Shown: piece after piece, positions 51,301 to 60,300 of the stretch | Position numbering within the stretch: the first letter of the stretch is position 1 | How the letters are laid out: each line of letters opens with the position of its first letter | Assembly: GCA_963576565.1 (NCBI GenBank) | Contig: OY755039.1 | Location: 126,402,640 to 126,466,639, forward strand | Length of the DNA: 64,000 nucleotides | Source: Aspidapion aeneum | Taxonomy: Eukaryota; Arthropoda; Insecta; Coleoptera; Brentidae | Direction of reading: 5' to 3' | Made by a program: the position numbers and the translations under genes | Notes under the pieces: model-generated | Told to the model about the DNA's origin: nothing | Seen by the model: only the letters and a program-made list of their open reading frames with translations | Database searches by the model: none

Positions 51301-54300
51301 TTTTAAATACATGTAAGATAGTTTTTTATGGATCTAGGTTATAAAGAAAACTTTTAACGCCAGGAGCACGGATATAAAAACGTGAGCCGCCAGGCGAGAG
51401 TTTTTCCACGACGAGGCGAGGGCGTTAAAAACCAGGGGCCTTCAAATTATATTACCTCAAAAAAGATTAGATATTTTTTTTAAAAATAGTTGTTCCCATA
51501 TATGTTTTCGAGGCCACTAAGTATTTTTTTGATAACTGGCCTTTTGATGTAAAATAGCTTCTACTAAAAAATGTATGATTTTCAAAAAAGTCGAATTTCG
51601 CGAGCCATTTCGTATCAAATCAATCTCGTAATTCGTCATCTGCGATGTAAAAATACAAAATTTTAGAATTTTTTGAACAGTAGTTTCTTTTTTATAATTT
51701 TTTTTAAATTGCAGTTTTGCCCTGAAACATACTCCAAAAAAGTCACATTATCTCTCAAAAACTACTTACACCAGAATCATGATGATGGAATGAGGGTGAA
51801 AAAAAATGTTTTGCAATTACATGGCATAGGTTGGTAAAAATACGCTTTATCATTAGATATCTCAAGAACTAATTATACGATTTTTTTAAATAAAGAGAAT
51901 CTAAAGCCCTTTAAAATAATTTGTCACTCGATTATTTTCCTAATCCAAATAAACTCGATCATTTTCCTAATCCAAATAAAAGTAACGGAATGGCCAAAAT
52001 TACCCTCCCAGCGGCAGCGAAACAATAAAATAGCGCAGCCCACGAGAAAGACCGGCCCGGGCGCGGAAATATCACGTGACAGTAGGAGGCTCACAAAAAA
52101 ACGTTGTCATTCTAAAACATGTGTGTTTTCAGTTTTGGTGTTTGTTTACGTCGATTTTTTTTTAATTCGGGCAGGAATTTTATGTGAATTTTATCAAAGT
52201 TATTAAAATAACGCAGCCCACGAAAAAGACTGTAGTGGGCTGCGTTAAAATAATTAATGGCTAATGAGTAAATTATAAAGAAAATACTGTTACAAATTTA
52301 AGTATTTAAATTTTATAGTTAGAATTTATTTAGGTTTAGTGTAGTATTAGGTTGACGTATTTTATGGTTGTATTCTTAATCTAGGTTTTAGTTGCGTTAT
52401 CTGTGACAAACTGGTATGCGAAAGTCTAGAAAAGGGCTGGAATGAGTCCGAATCGAACAAGGATGGAAGGGTTCTCGAATAGTAGGCAGCCCTCATATAT
52501 AAGGCCGGACGTCGTGCATCAGGCAGTCAGTCACAGATAACGTACTGTAGTGGTCGTGAGATATTAACACGAAGTTAATAGACCGATTATAGTAGTGAAT
52601 TGTTAGCAAGTTGTTGGTAAGTTTAAGTGCGTGTTTTTGTACATAGTTTGTCGAAATAAATTGACGTATCGTTTTCAACAATTGCGAGTTTTAATTTGTC
52701 GTTGTGAACCCGTAACAATTGGTGTCAGAAGTGAGATTAAAAGAAATAAATAGTGCAAAGACTATCCTTACACAGTACCACCGGCTAGGACAATTAAAAA
52801 GAAGAACAGTAAGTGATTTTGCCAGAATATTCGGAACTGAATAGTGCAAAGACTACCCTTACATATTACCACCGGATAGGACAATTGGACAGAAAAACAG
52901 TAAGTGATTTTTCCAGAATATTCGAAAAAGTTCGATATTGTTTTATTCAAAAACTAAAAGAGATATTTAAGAACCGACTTCGACATTAACTTTACAGTCC
53001 AAAAATTGATAATTAGAGAGATTTTCTAGAATATTCTATAACATTCTACGACGTTCTATTCAAGAACTAGAAGAGATATACAAATACCGACTTCGACATT
53101 AGATTAGTAATTTTAAAAGTAAGAATCAGAAAGAATTTCTAGAACATTCCATCACTTTCTACGACGCTCTATTCGAAAACCAGAAGAAATATCCAAAAAG
53201 AGACTTCGACATTAGCTTAGTAATTTCAAAAGTAAGAACTAAAAAGAATTTCTAGAAGATTCCATAACATTCTACGACGTTCTATTCAAAAACTAGAAGA
53301 GATATACAAATACCGACTTCGACAGTAGCTTAGTTATTTTAAAAGTAAGAATTATAAATTATTTCTAGAATATTCCATAACATTCTACGACGGTCTATTC
53401 GAGAACCAAAAGAGATAATCAAAAAAAAGTGACTTCTACATTTGCCTAGTAGCAGAAAGAGTAGCATTTACCAGTATATTCCAGAACATTCCATTAGGTT
53501 CTATTTAAGAATTGGAAGAGATATTGAAAACCCGACTTCGACATTCGCTTTATAGCCCTAAAATAGACGTTTTAAGTGATTTATCAGGAAGTTGATGCTT
53601 ACTAGACAAGGATCGGCAAAGATGGAAGATCTAACTAAAATGATGCAGGCTCTAGCAGCTCAAATGGCTCAAAACCAGAACGATATAAGACAGACCATTG
53701 AGCAAAATCAGGACAATATGAGACAGACCATTGAACAAAACCAGGGCGATATGAAACGGACCATGGACGACATGAAGCAGACCATGGAACAAAACCAGAA
53801 CGACATGAAACAGACATTTCAGCAAAGATTAGATGGCATTCAAGAAAACTTCGATCAAATAAAGAGCAACTCTGAACAGCTGAGAGAGGAGTTCAAGACA
53901 GCAACCGAAGACCTTAAGGAAGACATAACTCATAGAATGCAGAATGTAGAAGAAAAAGTGGAGACCAAACTACAGAATGTTAGAGAAGAAGTTTTTCAAA
54001 CCATGGAAGAAAAATTCCAGGACGTGTCAAAACAGCTTATACAGCTCCAAAAAGAACACAACAAAATGAAAGCTCAGGGATATGTTGTGAATTCCAACCA
54101 AAACATTAAGCCTCCAAATTTTGATGGTACGTCTTCCTGGTCTACCTACAAACAACAATTTGAAGCTGCCGCCGCTGCAAATAGTTGGAACGATGACGAA
54201 AAAGCTAGAGCTTTGTTAGTAGCTCTACGAGAACCTGCTCTTGGACTTTTACGGTCCATTCCAGTCGAGCAAAAACAGAATTATAACGCTCTAGTGGCAG

Positions 54301-57300
54301 CGTTAGAAAGAAGGTATGGAGACGAACACTTGCGAAATTTACATTGGTCAGAATTAAATATTCGTCAACAAAGGCCAGGAGAATCATTACAAGAGTATGA
54401 AGCAGATATCAGGAGGCTGATGTATTTAGCTTACCCAGAAATGCCAGAAAATTACAGAGATCCCTTCACGGTAGATCGCTTTATTAACGGATTACGAGAC
54501 ACGGACTTAGCAAAGTTACTTCGTCGAGAACGCTTCCATAATAGCAGTGAAGTGTTGATTCGAGCCCTTGAAATCGAATCATCAAATAATATGTCCAGGC
54601 CAAAAGTAAGAGCTGTTTCAATTCAGGAGGGAGAAGAAATGAGCAATGGACATGAGGTCAACTCAAAAACGCTTAACCAAATGTTTCAATCACTGATAGA
54701 GAAGATTGACTCTTTGAAAGAAAGCAGACGATCCCCTCCAAATGTAAAGTGTTTCAGATGCGGACGTACAGGGCATATTCAACGCGATTGTCGCGTCCAA
54801 ATAAGGTCTCGCTCGCCATCTAGCGGGACAGAGTACCGAAGAAGAGATCAGGAAAAGCAGTCAAGCAGTCAACGCAGAGGGGCGGGTGTTGGCTAAAGGG
54901 AATGTAGCCCCCAAAATTTATTCAATTAAGAGCTTAAAACATACTGCTGACAGTCTTAACATCGACGGACTTATTAATGGTGCTGCCATATCATTGCTTA
55001 AGTTCAAAATTGCAACGAGATATAAAATTCGACCAACAGAAAAGAAAATAACACTTAAGACTGTGACTGGAGAATTCGCCGACGTGTTGGGACAGACAGA
55101 CATAGACCTACAGCTGGGGAGGTTGAAGATTCGCCACTCGGTATCAGTTGCAGACATAGAAGACGAATTTATTTTGGGAATGGACCTGATAAGTAAACAT
55201 GGATTTGCGTTTGATAATAAACTTAATACCCTAAGATTTGGGAACGAAGAGTTCATTTTGTCAAATAGTCACATCAATAAAGAACCAATAAAGGTGGTGG
55301 CAGTATGCACAACAAGACTAGTCGGTAACAGTGAGACCATAATTTTTGGGAGGCTAGAAAGTAAAACATCAAGCTGCGTCGGACTCATAAGCCAACAAAA
55401 CACACCCAACACCTACCTCGTTGCAAAATCACTAGTTAAAACCGATAAAGACATCCCGATTAGAGTCGCCAATATTTTCCCAAATAGTGTCAAAATTAAT
55501 AAGGGGGAGGTGGTAGCATTATTTGAACCAGTACAAAAAGTAAATAAAATCTATATGTTTGTGGCGGATTCATTTTACAAACACAACTTTTTCTGGGTAT
55601 TACGCCACTAGTAAGGAAAAATTATTTTAAAAAATTATAAAAAACCACTGCGTTTCTCCTAGAAAAATAAAAATCACTAATTTGTCAGTGGCTTTCTATA
55701 AAAATAAATAGTTGCCTAGTAAAACCTAAACCACTTATCTTTTAATTGAATTTGAATACGCTACGTTTCGATTGCCAATCTACAAGCGAGAGAGTTTATA
55801 GAAGAGCAAAGTAATATCTTCGAAACTAGGAGTAGTTCGGGACGCACAAACCTTATTCAACATGCTATCAACACTGGCGATGCCCAACCGATAAGACAAC
55901 CCCCAAGAAGACTACCAATGCCCAAGCAAGAAGAAGTTCACAATCTCATTAATAAAATGCTCAGCGACGGTGTTATTGAAGAGTCATCAAGTCCTTGGTC
56001 ATCTCCTGTGGTGTTGGTCACTAAAAAGGATGGAAGTACTAGATTTTGTGTCGACTACAGGAAACTTAACGATGTGACCAAGAAAGATAGTTACCCACTG
56101 CCAAGAATAGACGACACATTAACAACATTGGCAGGATCATATTGGTTTTCTACTCTCGACCTGAAAAGTGGGTATTGGCAAGTAGGAATCTTTGAAAGAG
56201 ATAAAGAGAAGACTGCATTCTCTGCTGGAAGTGGACTTTATCAGTTTAATGTGATGCCATTTGGCCTGTGCAATGCCCCAGCTACATTTGAAAGACTAAT
56301 GGAAGTCGTTCTATGAGGCCTTACTTGGAAAACCTGCCTAGTCTATTTGGATGATGTCATAGTAATGGGGAAATCATTTCAAGATCATCTAGATAATTTA
56401 CGAGAAGTATTCTCAAGAATCAGGAACGCAAATCTTAAACTGAACTCAAAGAAATGTTTTCTGTTCCAAGAAAAAGTTGAGTTCCTGGGTCACGTCGTTT
56501 CCCGAGAAGGCATCCATACCGACGAAAAGAAGTTACAAGCAATAAAAGAATGGCCTCAACCTCGTGACAAACATGAATTGAGAAGCTTTTTGGGTCTGTG
56601 TACATACTACAGACGATTTGTAGAAGGATTCGCCAAAATAGCGTCTCCATTACATAGACTTACAGAAGATAAAGCTTCTTACAGATGGAATACTGAATGT
56701 GACCAAGCATTTAGAAGACTAAAAGCAGCATTATGTTCTAGTCCGATTCTTGCATATCCCATTCCAAAAGGAAAATTCATATTAGATACTGATGCGAGCA
56801 ACGATGGCATAGGAGCAGTACTCTCCCAAGCACAAGATGGAGAAGAACGGGTCATCGAATTTTTCAGCAAGAAGCTATCCAAACCAGAGAGAAATTATTG
56901 TGTTACTAGAAAGGAGCTCCTAGCCATAGTTAAATCCGTAGATCACTTTCACAAATATCTCTACGGACAAGAGTTTCTGATTAGAACGGATCATGCTGCG
57001 TTACAGTGGCTCATGAAAATGAAACAACCTGAGGGGCAAGTCGCGAGATGGATAGAAAAGCTACAACAATACCATTATCAAATTAAGCACCGAGCGGGAA
57101 GGGTGCATAATAATGCAGATGCATTGTCCAGAAGACCTTGCCCTGAGGATTGTAAACATTGCAGGAAAATTGACCAGAAAGAAGGAATTACCTACGTGCG
57201 CCAGATAAAGTTAGAACCAGATGAAGAATGGATGTCAGCTTCGATTAGAACCACACAACTTAACGACAAAGATGTAGGACCTATCTTGCGATTGAAAGAA

Positions 57301-60300
57301 GAAAACAAGCCACGACCATCATGGCAAGATATCGCAAACCAAGGGGTGATATTCAAATCACTGTGGGCACAATGGGATTCACTGATAGTAGAGGAAAACA
57401 TCCTTAAACGTGCCTGGGAAAGTGCCGATGGCCTTACTGTGGTTAATCAAGTAGTGGTTCCTAGGAGCATGGTAGACAATATAATGGCCGAATGCCATGG
57501 TGGAAAATCAGGCGCGCACCTAGGCATAAATAAAACCATGGACAAAATTCGAAACCGATTTTATTGGGTCAATTACTTTCAAGATGTGAAAAACTGGTGC
57601 CGCCGATGTTCGACTTGTGCAGCCAGCCAAGGTCCCAAAACAAGGTCCAGAGGTCAAATGAAACAATATAACGTAGGTCTACCATTCGAACGCATTGCTA
57701 TTGATGTGGCCGGACCATTTCCAGAAACTAAAAAAGGCAACAAATACGTCCTTGTTGTCATGGATTACTTTAGCAAATGGCCAGAAGTTTTTGCTTTGCC
57801 TAACCAAGAGGCCACTACAGTTGCGGAAGTTCTGGTAAATGATGTTTTCAGCCGATTTGGCATTCCTTTGGAACTACATTCAGATCAAGGTAGAAATTTT
57901 GAATCGAAGCTCTTCCAGAATCTCTGTGACCTTTTAGGAATACATAAAACACGGACTACGGCTTTACATCCGCAGTCAGATGGCATGGTTGAAAGATTTA
58001 ATAAAACAATAGAAGAACATCTGTGCAAAGTTGTTGATGAGCACCAAACAGATTGGGACCAATATATTCCATTGTTTTTGATGGCCTATAGAACCGCCAT
58101 TCACAATACGACAGGAGCTACTCCATCTAGTATCCTGTTTGGTAGAGAACTGCGTTTACCATGTGATATCATGTTTGGTTCACCTAAAGAAGAACACTTA
58201 GAGGTTAATGACTATGTCGAACGTTTAAGGCAAAAGCTGCACGATATCCATGAAGTGGTTAGAAAGCGAATAGAAATAGCCAGTGACCGCATGAAAGCGA
58301 GATATGACCTGAAAGCAAATTCTTCAGGGTTCAAAGAGAATGATCAAGTCTGGCTATACAATCCTCAACGCAAGAAAGGAAGATCACCTAAGTTGACACC
58401 ACCATGGGAAGGGCCTTATAAAGTTGTTAAGAGAATTAATGATGTAGTCTACCGGATCCAGAAAAGCCCGAAGTCCAAGATGAAAGTTGTTCATCTAGAC
58501 AGACTAAAACCTTACCTGGGAAATGTTGATCGAGGCGATCAAACCTGAAGAGGAGGATAGTGTTACAAATTTAAGTATTTAAATTTTATAGTTAGAATTT
58601 ATTTAGGTTTAGTGTAGTATTAGGTTGATGTATTTTATGGTTGTATTCTTAATCTAGGTTTTAGTTGCGTTATCTGTGACAAACTGGTATGCGAAAGTCT
58701 AGAAAAGGGCTGGAATGAGTCCGAATCGAACAAGGATGGAAGGGTTCTCGAATAGTAGGCAGCCCTCATATATAAGGCCGGACGTCGTGCATCAGGCAGT
58801 CAGTCACAGATAACGTACTGTAGTGGTCGTGAGATATTAACACGAACTTAATAGGCCGATTATAGTAGTGAATTGTTAGCAAGTTGTTGGTAAGTTTTAG
58901 TGCGTGTTTTTGTACATAGTTTGTCGAAATAAATTGACGTATCGTTTTCAACAATTGCGAGTTTTAATTTGTCGTTGTGAACCCGTAACAATACCTATAA
59001 GATAAACAATGCCACGAACGTGTAATTAGTGTTGTTCCTTGTCGGTCCAACTATAAAACTGAAACCTAATATGTTGCAAACGGGAAATAAGTGGTAAAAG
59101 ATAAGATCTTGGATAAGATTGATCAAGTAATAGGCATCCTTAGTGACATTTTCGATAGTGAGAGTGAAAAATGTGTTCAGTTGTCATATCTTATTGAACA
59201 ATGAGGTCTCTTGAAAAGGTAACCTAAGAATCGAAGATATGGTGGATACACTTTAATGTTGGCTTCATCTTTGTTTATCCAGTCATCCAGTGCATACACG
59301 TCAATTTACAATTCTAAGGTAATATGTCTTCCGCACCCTCGCAATATTAAAAAACTGATTTGTAAAATATTGTTAACAGATAGTTATCTCTCTGGTAGTG
59401 TGAAATATTTAAAAAGTAAGATACAGCTTTTAAAGGAACATGAGTTGGTAGTTAACTTACACTTTAATGAAATATATATTAAACTTTGTGCTGGGTAATT
59501 TTTCAAAAAATTATTGACGACCACTACCTTCAGTTCATTGAATGTGAAAACCATATCACTTATTCACAAAATCACTTGTTTCTTTTTAATATATTATTGT
59601 GAAATTTTTTATATTGAAAAGTTTTCTTCAGATAACTCTAGCGAGTGTTTTTGTGGAGAAAAACTATTGTCAAAGCTTGAAAGTTTTTTAAAATAATTTT
59701 ATTAAAAAGCACAATGATTTAGTGTCTGCTAATAAATCTTTAAATAAGAACTCAGACAAAGATGATGACACTCAAGGAAAAATTAAAAAACTAAAAGCTT
59801 AGGTTTGATATGTCGAATTTTAAAAGACTTGTATAGATTTGAAGTTACTAACGATATTATGTACCTAATATATGTACCTGATATTAGAGTGCAAATTTTG
59901 TATAATTTTTTATTTTATAGATTCAGTTCTTTTATCCATAATAAACACATATATCAGCAAAATATTTTTTTCAATTTTTGCCTATAAAAGAACAAAAATT
60001 GTTTGTTAATTTATTTAAATTGTGTAAAAACATATAATATATTAAGCAATACAATAACTTGCTTATAACGCGCCATGGCCGGTCTTTATCGTTGGCTGCG
60101 ATAAAATAGCTAAAAGAATGGCAAACAAAATTGACGAAAAAAAAAAAGAATTTTAAATGAATTTGTTTTAACCCACGTAACTATACTCTATAAACAGAAA
60201 TATTAGAACAGCTAGAGATTGGATTTTACAACCAACCAAAATAGAAAAAAATAGTTGGGCACAGGCAGCGTAATCAATCCTACTTATACTTTGCTTTTAT

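Larger units (their letters stand above)
52288..52717 (+). repeat. 5' LTR of Ty3/gypsy element 2
   Basis: 430 bp. Contains promoter and poly(A) signals listed separately. Differs from the 3' LTR at four single bases (near 52353, 52577, 52584 and 52624). Confidence 0.95.
52288..58990 (+). mobile_element. Ty3/gypsy LTR retrotransposon 2, 6.7 kb, young but defective
   Basis: LTRs 52288-52717 and 58561-58990 are each 430 bp, start TGTTAC and end GTAACA, and differ at only four positions. ATAC flanks the element (52284-52287 and 58991-58994). Order gag, protease, RT, RNase H, integrase; no env. Primer site and purine tract are in place. Low LTR divergence says the insertion is recent, yet protease lacks its catalytic motif and pol carries a stop and an interruption, so this copy would need trans help or was built from a defective template. 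Confidence 0.95.
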
